Below are positions 5,053 through 13,908 of a stretch of 25,598 nt of DNA, piece by piece. The notes under the pieces were generated by a model that worked only from the letters and a program-made list of their open reading frames with translations, ran no database searches and was not told where the DNA came from. The stretch lies in IMG/VR virus record IMGVR_UViG_3300042923_000644, positions 1 through 25,598 of that record. The stretch is one strand, 5' to 3'. A program made the position numbers and the translations under genes. Origin of the DNA: a virus. Within the stretch, counting starts at the first letter, position 1; each line of letters opens with the position of its first letter.

Positions 5053-7971
5053 TTAATAATAAACCACCAAGTTAATATTGACGTTCTGGCCTCTTGACTC
5101 ATGGCCTGACGGAGGTAATGTAAAATCAATAACATTTCCTTCATTCCCTTGCGTAAATGCCTGATTTGTTCCATTATCAGTAACAAATCCACCCAAGATA
5201 GTGTGGTCATGAGGGCCGGATTCATTTAACTGCAATGAACCAGTATTATCTCCGCTCGCGCTTTCAAGCGTTCCAGACGAATTGTAGTATAGAGGTAGCC
5301 TTGCATAATAATCAGGGTCTCTAGCCAATATCCCATTCAATATAAAGTATTCATCTGCTATAACTGTTTGCTGTGGCGCGATTCCGCCTATTAAGGAATA
5401 TTGCCCATTAATAATAAGTTCATCTCCACTAGTCCCTTGCTGGCTTAAGCAAATGCTATAATTTAATGTGCCATTTCCTACTGTAATTGCATCCGTGGTA
5501 TTTGCATCAGGTGTAATGCTTAATACTGAAACGTAGGTATTAACTGAAGTAACTGTAGCATGGTCACCTCCAGCCAGTGATTCACTTATTTGAGTGCCAT
5601 CTGTTCCAAGGCCTACAATATCAAAATTCACCAATGTTTCATCATCAATAGATGTAATGGTGATTTTTGAAGGGGTTGGCAAAATAGCTTCGCCATCGAT
5701 ACCAATATAAGTGCCTGTTGCGTTGGTATTTGCACTAGGAATAACGCTAGTAATTGCAGAGTATGTCCTTGCAGAGGTGACAAATTGAGGCGAGGTAGGA
5801 GTTCCTGTAGCAGAACCCACTAAAGATTCAGGGGTGCCGTATGGGTTTCCATCTTCGTCTAACCCTTCAATGCTAAAAGTGACAGCGCCATCATTGCCCA
5901 AAGAGGTAATTTTGATAGTAGAAGCATAAGGCAATACAGCAGTAGCGCCATTTTGCCAGAATCTAGGTGATAAACCCCTAACATCGGGTAGGCGATATTG
6001 AGCAATAGACCACTGAGCGGCAACTAATTGAGCTATTTCTGCTGACGTTTCTGTTCCATCATAAACGACTTTAATTCCTTTTTTGCCTGAAAGTGCAGGT
6101 AGGTTAGCAGGGTCTTGGGTCTGGTTATTCTTAGCAAACCATAAGTAGTATTCTTGGCTAGGTGATTCAAGCGTGAGATATGAGCCATTAACAATAGCGC
6201 TGCCTGCTAGACAAACTATACCCGCTATACCTGGAGTGCTTACCCCTCCTGCACTGATTTGAACAACAGGAAAGGTAGTATTATTATCTGCGATAGCTGT
6301 CACAGTGCCATTGCTAAAGCAAGTTCCCTGTACAGCATTTTGAGAAAGGGTTGCGGTAAAGCCAGCCACTATTGCAGCTTGAATTAAAGCAGCGATTTCT
6401 GCGGCTGTTTCAGTTCCAGTGTAGACAACGGGAACTGCTGTGCGACCTGGCACTGATGGCACTGACCCTGAGTTATTAAACCATAAAAAATAGCCAGTCG
6501 ATGGACTGTTATAGAGGAAGTATGAATTATTTGGAATATCAGCCCCAGGCTTGGCAAAGACAGTGAATTGAGCTGCAACGCTGGGTGTGCCTGTTACAGT
6601 TGAAACTATCCCAAGCCCACTATTGCCGTCCACTGCCGCCGCTGCCACTCCAACAGAAGAGGCTGTTGCATTAACCGCAAATGCGCTAGTCAAAGCATTA
6701 GTTGAATCATAATATTGAGCTACAAATCCCGCTGGCCCTGTTCCCCATGCTAGTTTTAGCTGCGAACTATCCCAGCATTTTTGGCCAAGATTATAATAAT
6801 CAGAGCCAAACTTAGGCAATCCATTACATAAGAAAGAATAATCAGGGGCTATGTTATTAATCCAAAGCTGCATCTTCCCCGCTCTAGGGATAAACGCTAA
6901 ATTAAAGCTTCCTTGAGGCAATATAGGGTCATAGCAGCCATCAGCCGGGTTTACGGTAGAAGAGAGAGGATATTGCAAAGCTATTGAATTTGCCTGGGTG
7001 ATGTCTACGCTTTCTTCTTGGAAAGGGACGAATTCATTACCGAATCTATCTATAATGTTGGTCAGGCTCACATCACAAATAGTATTGAGCGGTAGATCAA
7101 AGTTTATAGCGAGATAGTCTCCGCCATTAGGGTCTATTGTCTTACTGGAAATTGAGGGGACTTCTATTAAAACTTCATTGTTTGCCCAGCTCGTTGTTAA
7201 GGTGATTCCGCTTATGTCCTCATCTACAGTAGCTGAACCGGCTGCCCCAAAGTATTGAGTTGTAGAGATGGTTATTTGGTTTTGATATGGGCTTATCCCC
7301 TGGAATTGCAGATTAACCGTTTCATTGGCAAACTGTCTTACAGAGTTGAACTTTACCCTAAAGCGCTTGGTAGCTTCTCCTGTTCCTGGTACTCCAGCAA
7401 AATATCTTATATAGGCTTTGGGGTTATTAGGTACTTGAGTTTGACCAGGGCTAAAATCTGTAACATATACAATATCATTTGTTGCTGTGGTATTGTCCTT
7501 CTCAAAGTACCAGTTGCCAGGGGCAATAGGGATTTCAGCGGCTTGAAGATTGCTAAATCCTCTATCACCAGAGGTATTGATAGTCTTAGCATAATCAAAG
7601 AAGAACTGCCCATTAATGATATAGTTCTGGATATCAGTTTCTAATAAGATGATATTCCCTGAATTGGGGTCAGGATATCCGTACATCTCACCGATGGTTA
7701 CATTATTTGAATCGGTAATTCTAATATAATAGGGTGCGTCATCTTCCCCGATAATAGGATACCAAGTGCCATTATCTGATTGCTTACCTGAAGCATCTAG
7801 GGTTATTGGGTGGTCCCAAGGTACAGTTAAATCAAAGTCTTGATATACAGGCTTTGGAATAGTAGGGTTATCAGATTCAAAGAAATAAGCTTTACCACCA
7901 GAGGCGGGCAAGCCATCAAGTTTAGTGAAGTACCAAAACGGACTGTAAAGCAATAATGGACTAGCGGGCAT
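5053..7971 (-). CDS. Large tail fibre with interrupted tail-collar domain
   Basis: A 972-residue virion protein. The N-terminal part (1-110, with PLLLYSPFWYFTKLDGLPAS and VYQDFDLTVPWDHPITLDAS) looks like a virion-anchoring domain seen in podovirus tail proteins. Residues about 368-396 (LWINNIAPDYSFLCNGLPKF) match the first half of a phage tail-collar domain. Its second motif LPDVRGLSPRFW comes only at 661-672, and the final HDHT and QNVNINLVVYY at 920-972. Two insertions split the domain, each containing a duplicated module: 478-531 and 593-650 (YFLWF / YYLWF, VVYTGTETAAEIA / VVYDGTETSAEIA), then 683-754 and 767-832 (KITSLGNDGAVTFSIEGL / TITSIDDETLVNFDIVGL). The late motif lies 54 bases upstream of the ATG. 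Role in host recognition is inference from the domain type. Confidence 0.75.
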   Translation of the reverse strand: MPASPLLLYSPFWYFTKLDGLPASGGKAYFFESDNPTIPKPVYQDFDLTVPWDHPITLDASGKQSDNGTWYPIIGEDDAPYYIRITDSNNVTIGEMYGYPDPNSGNIILLETDIQNYIINGQFFFDYAKTINTSGDRGFSNLQAAEIPIAPGNWYFEKDNTTATNDIVYVTDFSPGQTQVPNNPKAYIRYFAGVPGTGEATKRFRVKFNSVRQFANETVNLQFQGISPYQNQITISTTQYFGAAGSATVDEDISGITLTTSWANNEVLIEVPSISSKTIDPNGGDYLAINFDLPLNTICDVSLTNIIDRFGNEFVPFQEESVDITQANSIALQYPLSSTVNPADGCYDPILPQGSFNLAFIPRAGKMQLWINNIAPDYSFLCNGLPKFGSDYYNLGQKCWDSSQLKLAWGTGPAGFVAQYYDSTNALTSAFAVNATASSVGVAAAAVDGNSGLGIVSTVTGTPSVAAQFTVFAKPGADIPNNSYFLYNSPSTGYFLWFNNSGSVPSVPGRTAVPVVYTGTETAAEIAALIQAAIVAGFTATLSQNAVQGTCFSNGTVTAIADNNTTFPVVQISAGGVSTPGIAGIVCLAGSAIVNGSYLTLESPSQEYYLWFAKNNQTQDPANLPALSGKKGIKVVYDGTETSAEIAQLVAAQWSIAQYRLPDVRGLSPRFWQNGATAVLPYASTIKITSLGNDGAVTFSIEGLDEDGNPYGTPESLVGSATGTPTSPQFVTSARTYSAITSVIPSANTNATGTYIGIDGEAILPTPSKITITSIDDETLVNFDIVGLGTDGTQISESLAGGDHATVTSVNTYVSVLSITPDANTTDAITVGNGTLNYSICLSQQGTSGDELIINGQYSLIGGIAPQQTVIADEYFILNGILARDPDYYARLPLYYNSSGTLESASGDNTGSLQLNESGPHDHTILGGFVTDNGTNQAFTQGNEGNVIDFTLPPSGHESRGQNVNINLVVYY

Positions 7972-8025
7972 TTATTCGCCTAAAATTGTGGGTTTTAAGC
8001 GAGTGTAGAGAGGGTTTATAAAACC

Positions 8026-8041
8026 TTCATAGTGGTACTTT
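8026..8041 (-). promoter_or_regulatory. Late promoter motif, copy 2
   Basis: Minus-strand AAAGTACCACTATGAA, the same 16 bases as the copies at 3628 and 21510. It starts at the last base of the upstream gene's stop codon and ends 54 bases before the start of the 972-residue gene. Its position lets the fibre gene be expressed separately from the long head operon. Confidence 0.65.
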
Positions 8042-10128
8042 TATTGCTGGTTGAACTGCCCTATGGCATTAGCTATCAAGCGTGGGTCAGCTAATGCGCC
8101 AAGGCCATTTACTGCTTTACCAGCTATAGAATTAGGATTGGTTATGCGTGGTAAAGACTGATTGATATAGGCTTGCTTTAATTGTGGACTTTCCATAAAG
8201 CGAGCAACGCCCCTATTAGCCCCTAACGCTCCTGTTATAGTGGGTATGACCGCTCCAGTTGATTTTAAACCAGCATAAGCTCCAGCGCCTAACCACCCTA
8301 AGCTCTTAAGCATGTTTTCAAGTCTTCCTCCAGTATATGGGGGATTAATAGCAAGCCTTGCGCTGTCACTCACAGACTTTAAGGCCTTAAGTTTGTTGAA
8401 TTCGTTTTGAACATCAGGAGAGGCTAAAAGATCAGTTGCATTTTGAGATAGATTTGAATAGGCATTAGAAAGCTTGGAAGCATTAGTAATTTGTTTGCCT
8501 TGTTCATCCTTACTGTCAGCATTATCAAAAAGATCTTTTAGAACGAGATTCTTGCCTTGAGGACTTAGTTGCTGTGCAACAGTTCTTATTTGGGGGGTTT
8601 GGTTTTTAGCTAAAACTCCAGATAAGTTTTGTGGGTTATCTACATAGCCTTTAGCTATAGGGTAGATTTGAGGCGATTTATAAGGGGCCACATTATTCGC
8701 AAAATATGCCCTTGCTTGTAGATACTTCGCTTGAGCTGGGGAACCTTGTAAATTAACTTGAATATCATTATCTAAAGCATTTTGCAAACCGTATAACCAT
8801 CTGGCTTTAGTTTGATCTTCTTTAGGGTTTGAAGCAATACTAGCTGCTTGGGTTCCCAAAGAAGAAATCTGGCTTTGTGCCTGTCTCAAACTTACAATAT
8901 TATTGCTATCACGTTTGAAAGCGTTCCCATTAGAATATGATTCAGCCAAACTTTCTAAGCCAGAAGGTATAGTGTTATCTAGCTGTTCTTTTTGCAAATA
9001 AGCATTTACATTCGGCGTTGATACTAAATTAAAGTTATTGGAATCCGCTGTTTTTATTGCATCCTCATACATATTAGAAGCAGTATTTTTATTTGTACTG
9101 AAATTGCTTTTAATTTCTGCTGCAATATTAGTATTAACATCAGAAGGGGCGGTGTTACCTAAAAGCATTTTATTAATGCTGTCAGCTTGGGTGTCAGTTG
9201 CAGCTACCGAGTTTTCAAGCTTTGGCATAACACCAGAGAACGGCGCAGATGCCATTGTGCTTTGATAGGTTTTTTCTAAAGGCTTACTGTTTATGAAAGT
9301 CCCGAAAGAGACAGGGTTATTTTCTCCAATAAGACTTAGCCTTTGAGCAGCATCTTGTGGAGTTAATAAAGGAGAGCCAGGATTAGCAGAACGAGCGGCT
9401 AATTTTTGTAGGCCAAACTCAATGCCAGCAGCTGGCGCTTTAATTGCCCCTTGTAATCCTAAAGGCAATGCAGCAGAAGCGGCGATACTACCAGCCGTGG
9501 GGGTATTACCGTTAGCGCTACCATAAACCGCCCCATAACCAGCTCCTGTGGCTGCTGTATTGATAGCTGGAGCAGCCTTAGATAAAAAGCTTCCAATTTT
9601 AGGGGCGACATTACCAACGAGCCGCGCGGCTTCTTCAGCACCGCTCACTTCTGGCATTCCAGGAATAAAGGAGGATGCTAGATTACCAGCTTCCGAAGTC
9701 AATGGATTTGGGTCATTTTGATCTAAATTAACAGACATAGGGGCAGGCACAGGCTTGCCAAATAATGGCGCATATAATCGTTCTTGAAGGTTAATAGCCC
9801 CAGTTCCTAGATTTGCTATCCCCTGGGCTGCCCCTCTTATTGCGCTTCCAGCATAAGATCCTAATGCTGCTGGCACTCCTCCCAAGAAGTTAGCATCAGC
9901 AGGTGAAATTTGTTGGGATTGTTGCTGTTGCTGTGCATTTGGGTTAGCTTGCTTATACATTGCCATGAGCTGAGATACGTTATCGCCTCCAGCGCTTGCA
10001 GCAGAAGAGATAGGTGCTTGCTGGGTAGCAGGCGAAGCAGAAGCCCCAGAGCTAGAAGTATTAGCCTGGTTATACATAGCCATTAATTGCGATACGTTAT
10101 CGCTGGGTGCTTGTGCTGCTGCGGCCAT
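8041..10128 (-). CDS. P22 gp16-like DNA ejection protein
   Basis: A 695-residue protein in the place of P22 gene 16, the largest of three internal proteins ejected with the DNA to form a channel across the cell envelope. The assignment rests mainly on gene order, size and composition, being rich in Ala, Gln, Asn and Ser. The N-terminus carries an exact-looking duplication: DNVSQLMAMYNQAN at 10-23 and DNVSQLMAMYKQAN at 49-62, joined by Ala/Ser/Gln linkers and followed by a glutamine run. Glycine/alanine-rich, weakly hydrophobic segments follow (GAAQGIANLGTGAINL, SLGWLGAGAYAGLKSTGAVI near the C-terminus), suitable for membrane insertion. The middle is long and helical. The ATG lies within the end of the gp20-like gene (32-base overlap) with no strong ribosome site, suggesting coupled translation. 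Confidence 0.65.
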   Translation of the reverse strand: MAAAAQAPSDNVSQLMAMYNQANTSSSGASASPATQQAPISSAASAGGDNVSQLMAMYKQANPNAQQQQQSQQISPADANFLGGVPAALGSYAGSAIRGAAQGIANLGTGAINLQERLYAPLFGKPVPAPMSVNLDQNDPNPLTSEAGNLASSFIPGMPEVSGAEEAARLVGNVAPKIGSFLSKAAPAINTAATGAGYGAVYGSANGNTPTAGSIAASAALPLGLQGAIKAPAAGIEFGLQKLAARSANPGSPLLTPQDAAQRLSLIGENNPVSFGTFINSKPLEKTYQSTMASAPFSGVMPKLENSVAATDTQADSINKMLLGNTAPSDVNTNIAAEIKSNFSTNKNTASNMYEDAIKTADSNNFNLVSTPNVNAYLQKEQLDNTIPSGLESLAESYSNGNAFKRDSNNIVSLRQAQSQISSLGTQAASIASNPKEDQTKARWLYGLQNALDNDIQVNLQGSPAQAKYLQARAYFANNVAPYKSPQIYPIAKGYVDNPQNLSGVLAKNQTPQIRTVAQQLSPQGKNLVLKDLFDNADSKDEQGKQITNASKLSNAYSNLSQNATDLLASPDVQNEFNKLKALKSVSDSARLAINPPYTGGRLENMLKSLGWLGAGAYAGLKSTGAVIPTITGALGANRGVARFMESPQLKQAYINQSLPRITNPNSIAGKAVNGLGALADPRLIANAIGQFNQQ

Positions 10129-11506
10129 TTATAGTACTCACGAATTGTTCAGGGGATTCTCCAGCTTGTTGTGCTGCTGATCTTACATCTGCCATAGGCC
10201 ATACCTTACCACCAATATTATAGGTAGCCATTGGTTGTAATTGTTTGGCTGCCTGGAACGCTTCATTTCTAAGAGCGGGTGGTAAAGGTTGACCGCTTAA
10301 ATCTTTGGCCTGGTTATAAACATCAATGTTTAAGTTTTGCAGCATCTGCTTGGCTTGTTCAGGATCAATAGCATCATGGCTAGATATCTGATCTTGCATG
10401 TTCAAAATTGCTTTAATAGAGCTTGAACCTGTCAATGTACCTGCCACAGATTCAGTTGCAATTCCTAGCTGTTTCTCAAAGTTTAAATAATCAGCATATC
10501 CAGGAGGATAGGTTCCCACTTTATGATATTCAGCAATAGCTTGTTTAATCAAAGGAACGGCCTGCTTGCCCATATACTGAGTGACTTGCGGATTATCTAA
10601 TAAAGGCATGATTTGCTGCATACTTGAGGCATATTCTGGTAAGCCATTAGTCTTAATTAATGTTTTATGATCGACTTCTGAGCCACTTAAAATAGGTGTG
10701 CCAGGCGGTAGAGGCGGCATTGTATTGTTATTAGCAATATATTCATCCTGCTTGCCTTGGGGCCATAATGTAAAGTTTTGTTGTGTTGGGAAGCTTCCTG
10801 GTTGTCCGCCATAACCCACTGCTGGCTGTGCTGGAGCAGATGTTGGCATACCAGGGGTAACAGTTGAACTAACATTAGCTCCCTGGTTAATCGCTTCTTG
10901 GTTGGTGAGTTGAGCTTTTTGAGCTTCAGCCGCCGCTTCTGCTTGGTTGAGCTGTACTTCAGATTGAGGCTGTTTGAACGCAAGTGCGGCAAACCCTGGC
11001 AATGAAATGCCACTTTGTGTAAAAGGAGATGATGAGCCAGCTGGAAACTGAGTGCTTGCATTTGCATCAGCATAAGCTTGACCTCCTGGCGTTGAAGTAT
11101 TTATTCCTGTAGATTCTAACCCTAAATAAGCTCTGGCTGCTGATATTTGCTGAGGAGTAGAATTAGGGTTATTAACTATTGCTTGATATTGGAGCTGGGC
11201 TTGTCCGGCTGGATTGTTAAATCCATTTGTGATGTTATTAGCTTGTGCGCTATAATATTTTCCTTTCGCTGCTTGGTCTTGCCCCTCTCCCTGATATAGT
11301 CCTGCTTTTGCCTGATTCATAGCAATAAGGGATTGCTGCATTTGCGGCATATATTGCAATTGTGTGCCAGTGATCTGGTTTTGCAAGTTCGCTTGGGTAT
11401 TAGCTAAACCTTGCCCAATACCTTGCAAGCCTTGATTAAATCCAGCCATACCAGCGTTTTGCATGCCGTTAGGTATTTGTTCATAACCCATCAATCCAAA
11501 AGCCAT
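10097..11506 (-). CDS. P22 gp20-like DNA ejection protein
   Basis: A 469-residue protein at the position of P22 gene 20 (471 residues), between gp7-like and gp16-like genes. Composition is typical of internal ejection proteins: very high Gln, Ala, Asn and Gly, a helical N-terminal half (MQNAGMAGFNQGLQGIGQGL, MPQMQQSLIAMNQAKAGLYQ) and EVQLNQAEAAAEAQKAQLTN in the centre. Residues about 300-400 look more ordered (GKQAVPLIKQAIAEYHKVG, SSIKAILNMQDQISS). There are no membrane helices. AGGAGAATTAA precedes the ATG; the 3' end overlaps the next gene by 32 bases. Function is inferred from order and size, because these proteins diverge rapidly. Confidence 0.6.
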   Translation of the reverse strand: MAFGLMGYEQIPNGMQNAGMAGFNQGLQGIGQGLANTQANLQNQITGTQLQYMPQMQQSLIAMNQAKAGLYQGEGQDQAAKGKYYSAQANNITNGFNNPAGQAQLQYQAIVNNPNSTPQQISAARAYLGLESTGINTSTPGGQAYADANASTQFPAGSSSPFTQSGISLPGFAALAFKQPQSEVQLNQAEAAAEAQKAQLTNQEAINQGANVSSTVTPGMPTSAPAQPAVGYGGQPGSFPTQQNFTLWPQGKQDEYIANNNTMPPLPPGTPILSGSEVDHKTLIKTNGLPEYASSMQQIMPLLDNPQVTQYMGKQAVPLIKQAIAEYHKVGTYPPGYADYLNFEKQLGIATESVAGTLTGSSSIKAILNMQDQISSHDAIDPEQAKQMLQNLNIDVYNQAKDLSGQPLPPALRNEAFQAAKQLQPMATYNIGGKVWPMADVRSAAQQAGESPEQFVSTINGRSSTSTQR

Positions 11507-11515
11507 TTAATTCTC

Positions 11516-12142
11516 CTAAAACATGCTCGTTATGCCACTCAATACCCCACCAATGCCACCTGCAATAGAGTTTTGGCCGCTTTGTTGTGCTAGACCTTGG
11601 TTTGCGTACATGTTGGCAAGTGTATTTCCAAGACCCATTCGGTTTTGGTTCATATTGCTTGCAGCATTTAGCCCCATTCCGGCCATGCCACTTAGACCGC
11701 CTAAATATTGCTGGTTCACATTCATAGCATTACCTATATAGTTCTGCATATCCTGGCTCGTTAGACCTTGGGCATATTGCGCCATTTGTTGCTGTTCTTG
11801 TGGGCTTCCGAGCATACCGCCAGCAGCAGAGCTATTATTCATGGTTTGTTGTTCAGCGTTCATCTGAAACTTAGCCATTGGGCTTGTTTGATATTGCTGC
11901 ATTAAATTATTAACATAGCCCCCAGGGTTAGCCATGCTATTTAATGAACTACCGAGCTGGCCGAAGGCTTGCTGCCCTCCCTGGTTATAGGGGTTTAAAT
12001 AGCCTATACCTTGATTAAAAGAGTTATTGGCTGAGTTAATACCCTGTCCAATAGAGTTTGATAAATCCTGAGCGCCCTGATAGCCGAAATAGCCTCCTGC
12101 TAAGCCGCTTAAGCCTTGTCCTGCGCCATACGTTGCCATCAT
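11516..12142 (-). CDS. P22 gp7-like DNA ejection protein
   Basis: A 208-residue Gln/Gly/Asn/Met-rich protein at the position of P22 gene 7 (229 residues). The N-terminal stretch is glycine-rich and mildly hydrophobic (GAGQGLSGLAGGYFGYQGAQ). The middle is helical (MQQYQTSPMAKFQMNAEQQT, SPQEQQQMAQYAQGLTSQDM), and the C-terminus ends in a small glycine-rich hydrophobic helix (SIAGGIGGVLSGITSMF). This matches a widespread family of podovirus internal proteins. Either of two adjacent ATG codons (12142 or 12139) could start it, with AAGGA nine bases ahead. It is the first of the three-gene ejection set. Confidence 0.6.
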   Translation of the reverse strand: MMATYGAGQGLSGLAGGYFGYQGAQDLSNSIGQGINSANNSFNQGIGYLNPYNQGGQQAFGQLGSSLNSMANPGGYVNNLMQQYQTSPMAKFQMNAEQQTMNNSSAAGGMLGSPQEQQQMAQYAQGLTSQDMQNYIGNAMNVNQQYLGGLSGMAGMGLNAASNMNQNRMGLGNTLANMYANQGLAQQSGQNSIAGGIGGVLSGITSMF

Positions 12143-12154
12143 GATTAATATTCC

Positions 12155-12433
12155 TTAAGCTGCTGTTTTCGTTAAGTTATACAAAGTGCCGTTCAGGTTT
12201 ATTTGCAGTTCACCGCTATCGGTGTTGTAAATAAAAACCTGTTGCGAATACTGCGGATTAGCGCTTTGTTGTGCTGTTGTCAGACTAGGGACTGAATAGC
12301 CAGCCTGCAAAGTGGTACTTATTAGCTGATATAGGTTGTTAAAGAACATCAACCAAGGTGCGGTCAACATCATGTTATTAACAATCGGACTGCTTACAGG
12401 TGGTCTAACAAGTGTTTGATTTAAGTTTGTCAT
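12155..12433 (-). CDS. Small protein between gp10-like and gp7-like genes, 92 residues
   Basis: I do not recognise a named family. The 92-residue protein has a Pro/Thr/Asn-rich start (TNLNQTLVRPPVSSPIVNN), a hydrophobic and aromatic central segment (MMLTAPWLMFFNNLYQLIST) and a C-terminal beta-like part (QQVFIYNTDSGELQINLNGT). It sits where P22 carries gp26 (tail needle) and gp14, but it lacks the long coiled coil of a needle. The start is the ATG at 12433, preceded by GGAGGTGG and overlapping the stop of the gp10-like gene as ATGA. This implies coupled translation and a role in the same structure, perhaps tail closing or virion assembly. Confidence 0.6.
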   Translation of the reverse strand: MTNLNQTLVRPPVSSPIVNNMMLTAPWLMFFNNLYQLISTTLQAGYSVPSLTTAQQSANPQYSQQVFIYNTDSGELQINLNGTLYNLTKTAA

Positions 12434-13899
12434 GGGCCTACCACCTCCACCCAAAGCGACATATCTCGCATGAAAAAAGGAATGTCGTCGAAGTTTTGGA
12501 ACTTAAAGACCCATGCCCCGCTATCAGATATGCCAAGATTATGGAAATAAGCCTGTGTGTTATATTTGCCCATAGCACCAATACTGGCTCTCATGGACTT
12601 GCTATAGTTAATTCCGCCGTTTTTAGACCATGACAGCCATACTTCAGGGCTTGCCGATGTTCCTGTGTTAGTACCAAAGCCAGGGGCGCAATCAACCGTT
12701 ACATAAGCTATTTGAGTATCTTGTAGGGTAGGAGTGACAAAGCGGTGAGTAATACGCTCTTTGACGATATTTTCACCGTTAAAATTAGTATATTCTTGGG
12801 AGAGTTCATAAAGCTTATTATCGTTGTAAGACAAACAATAATTGCGCTCATTAAAGCTTAAGTGTGCACAAATAGGATGTCTTGAACCATCAGCAAGCTT
12901 TTGTTTACTCCAGGTATCATTAGTGAAGTTATAGAGCCAGGATGAATCTACTTCATTAGAATTGCTTGCAGTAAAGTTAATGGCATAGAAGGTATAGCCA
13001 TTTTCTCTAAACATATAAGCGTCAGCTGATTGAATAGTCTTTTTGCTATAGTTATTTATTTCCTGTTCAACATCGGTCGAGCTAATCACATTAGCCTGTC
13101 CGCCTTGGCTCATGAATACGGAAGTTGTTCCCTGTGCTGAACTACCCAAGAAAAACAACATATCCATCCCTTGAACAACAGAGCCAAGCGCTATAGTGCC
13201 GTATTGATAAAGCATGGTATCAAGACGCGCGAATGGGAATCCTGGATTTCCTGCATCGTTCCAAACTTCTGTAACTTGTGTACCGAATAAGTAAAGCTGC
13301 CTATTGTTGACAGCAACCGCTTGGATGGTATCCGCTGCGGTCTCCAAGGCTCCAATCAAAGGCGTATTGTTTGGATCAATCCAGGTTAAGCCATCGTTTT
13401 CTGCGCTTAGCTGAAACTCGTTTGAGTTGAAAGTATTAATAATAAAGCGGCCATCAAGGAATGCGACACTGCTAGGACTCCCTAAAAAGTTAACATCTGT
13501 TATGGTTTGAAAGGTATTGCTGACGGTGTTATAGATATAGCCATTAGCGCCATCAACTATCATCAATTGATTGTTATTGTTTCCCGCCATTTGAACGGGG
13601 CCACTATCGGTTGTTAGTGTTCCAATCAAAATAGGCTGCAAGGTGTTGGTGATCTTATAAACATATTGAGAGACCACCGCAAAGCCGAAAGTCTGATAAG
13701 GGAATAAGCCTTGAGTTCTGCCTGCCTTTGCCCTTGTAAATGTTGCCTTTTCTAAATAGCCAGGAACATTGATCAAAGCGTCAGGTGTTTTAGGGTCGTT
13801 CTCATTAATGAGATACATATTGTAGGTCTGTTCAGGGTTAATTCCCGCTTGTTTGACCTTGTTAAATGTTCCCACCACTGGGAAAGGAATCTTTGGCAT
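12430..13899 (-). CDS. P22 gp10-like packaged-DNA stabilisation/tail hub protein
   Basis: A 489-residue protein close in length to P22 gp10 (472 residues), which binds below gp4 after packaging and forms the tail hub that retains DNA. The sequence is a beta-rich succession of blade-like repeats: QTYNMYLINENDPKTPDALI near the N-terminus, QLMIVDGANGYIYN at 111-124, VAFLDGRFIIN at 145-155, and the family block AVNNRQLYLFGTQVTEVWND then FPFARLD at 196-227. The C-terminal half continues with short strands up to SLWVEVVGP. AAGGAAATCTC precedes the ATG. It follows the gp4-like gene by nine bases, the same order as in P22. Confidence 0.8.
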   Translation of the reverse strand: MPKIPFPVVGTFNKVKQAGINPEQTYNMYLINENDPKTPDALINVPGYLEKATFTRAKAGRTQGLFPYQTFGFAVVSQYVYKITNTLQPILIGTLTTDSGPVQMAGNNNNQLMIVDGANGYIYNTVSNTFQTITDVNFLGSPSSVAFLDGRFIINTFNSNEFQLSAENDGLTWIDPNNTPLIGALETAADTIQAVAVNNRQLYLFGTQVTEVWNDAGNPGFPFARLDTMLYQYGTIALGSVVQGMDMLFFLGSSAQGTTSVFMSQGGQANVISSTDVEQEINNYSKKTIQSADAYMFRENGYTFYAINFTASNSNEVDSSWLYNFTNDTWSKQKLADGSRHPICAHLSFNERNYCLSYNDNKLYELSQEYTNFNGENIVKERITHRFVTPTLQDTQIAYVTVDCAPGFGTNTGTSASPEVWLSWSKNGGINYSKSMRASIGAMGKYNTQAYFHNLGISDSGAWVFKFQNFDDIPFFMRDMSLWVEVVGP

Positions 13900-13908
13900 G
13901 AGATTTCC

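Noticed and set aside
4926-5225. Minus-strand frame of 99 codons spanning the terminator at 5032
   Set aside because: It crosses the intrinsic terminator and overlaps both convergent genes in other frames; no start signal.
7255-7644. Plus-strand frame of 129 codons
   Set aside because: Antisense to the 972-residue fibre gene, with no promoter or ribosome site and no recognisable domain.
10687-11073. Minus-strand frame of 128 codons within the gp20-like gene
   Set aside because: Alternative frame of a Gln/Ala-rich gene giving a low-complexity Leu/Gln/Lys product; the gp20-like frame has the correct ribosome site and context.
12306-12321. A fourth partial copy of the late motif (13 of 16 bases) on the minus strand
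   Set aside because: It lies inside the coding region of the 92-residue protein and lacks the exact CACTAT core, and no gene start lies 54-57 bases downstream. Probably chance, though it could be tested together with the other three.
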